The notes under the pieces are model-generated. The model did no database searches and had not been told where the DNA came from. It saw only the letters and a program-made list of their open reading frames with translations. Both the position numbers and the translations under genes were made by a program. From contig OY282431.1 of assembly GCA_958296035.1 (NCBI GenBank), forward strand, positions 1,491,001 to 1,555,000: DNA of 64,000 bases, given 5' to 3'. Positions 63,915 to 64,000 of this stretch are shown one piece after another; positions within the stretch are counted from its first letter, which is position 1, and each line of letters begins with the position of its first letter. The stretch comes from Paracoccaceae bacterium. Its GTDB lineage: Bacteria; Pseudomonadota; Alphaproteobacteria; Rhodobacterales; Rhodobacteraceae.

Positions 63915-64000
63915 TGTCCAGATTCAGCAGCTATGCGCCCTATGACTTTGCAAGGCTTCGGCACATCGGGCCGGAGCCTTCCGAAATAGCGGCAATGCTT
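63914..64000 (+). CDS. gcvP: glycine dehydrogenase (P protein), 5' end only
   Basis: First 29 codons only, cut by the window edge. RLRHIGPEPSEIAAML is the diagnostic N-terminus of the full-length, single-chain P protein (HIGPxxxEIxxML), not of the split GcvPA/GcvPB type. The ATG at 63914 shares its first base with the gcvH stop. It completes the gcvTHP operon. Confidence 0.88.
   Translation, partial: MSRFSSYAPYDFARLRHIGPEPSEIAAML

Noticed and set aside
1-64000. CRISPR array, rRNA operon, integrase with att sites, prophage
   Set aside because: No regularly spaced repeats, no rRNA sequence and no integrase or phage structural genes were seen in the window.

Overview
The window looks like a chromosomal segment of an alphaproteobacterium, by eye in the mid-50s percent GC. 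This rests on gene families and order seen here: leuA next to mreBCD-mrdA-rodA, the tsaE-amgK-murU trio, a GlnD of about 950 residues, and a short GluRS2-like gltX. The species cannot be told from sequence alone. Gene content is metabolic, but there are many gene-free gaps of 0.3-1.4 kb (about 10 kb in total) and two decayed transposases, so the genome is less compact than a typical free-living alphaproteobacterium.

Layout. 0.6-3.5 kb: glnD (nitrogen sensor), reading left. 4-8.1 kb: ureide catabolism (fused allantoinase/OHCU decarboxylase, ureidoglycine aminohydrolase, ureidoglycolate lyase) around a putative lipoprotein. 8.2-12.8 kb: a DEDDh exonuclease and the ybbP-ybbA exporter divergent from tesA, as in E. 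coli. 14.2-20.5 kb: ugpB-A-E-C, and ugpQ beyond a 1.2 kb gap, for glycerol-3-phosphate and its diesters. 21.5-23.7 kb: tsaE-amgK-murU (tRNA t6A; recycling of cell-wall sugars). 24.0-27.1 kb: an AT-richer island with a broken IS1595-type transposase, a 13-G tract, a DNA methyltransferase with a nuclease-like tail and three small unknown genes. 28.0-29.4 kb: two c-type cytochromes.

29.4-38.3 kb holds the most coherent undescribed system: an eight-gene leftward operon with overlapping or short junctions (NMT1/THI5-type ABC importer, cytosine-deaminase-like amidohydrolase, FAD oxidoreductase, two flavodoxin-fold quinone reductases, creatininase-like hydrolase), divergent from a hydratase/FAH-fold enzyme and a RidA-family protein. 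Together they suggest import and breakdown of a small nitrogen compound, probably a heterocycle; the substrate is unknown.

38.7-46.8 kb: ppk2, a sterol-desaturase-family hydroxylase, tRNA-Gln(UUG), phosphomannomutase/phosphoglucomutase, kdsA, nhaA and a PIF1-like helicase. 47.0-55.4 kb: the cell-shape operon mreB-C-D-mrdA-rodA followed by a hydroxyacid dehydrogenase, with leuA upstream. The leuA leader carries a 27-codon peptide ending in a leucine cluster, next to a 10-bp stem: a candidate transcription attenuator. 56.1-57.4 kb: an exported protein made of 17 MORN repeats. 58-64 kb: a transposase scrap, a small conserved gene, nadE, gltX and the start of gcvT-gcvH-gcvP (gcvP runs off the end).
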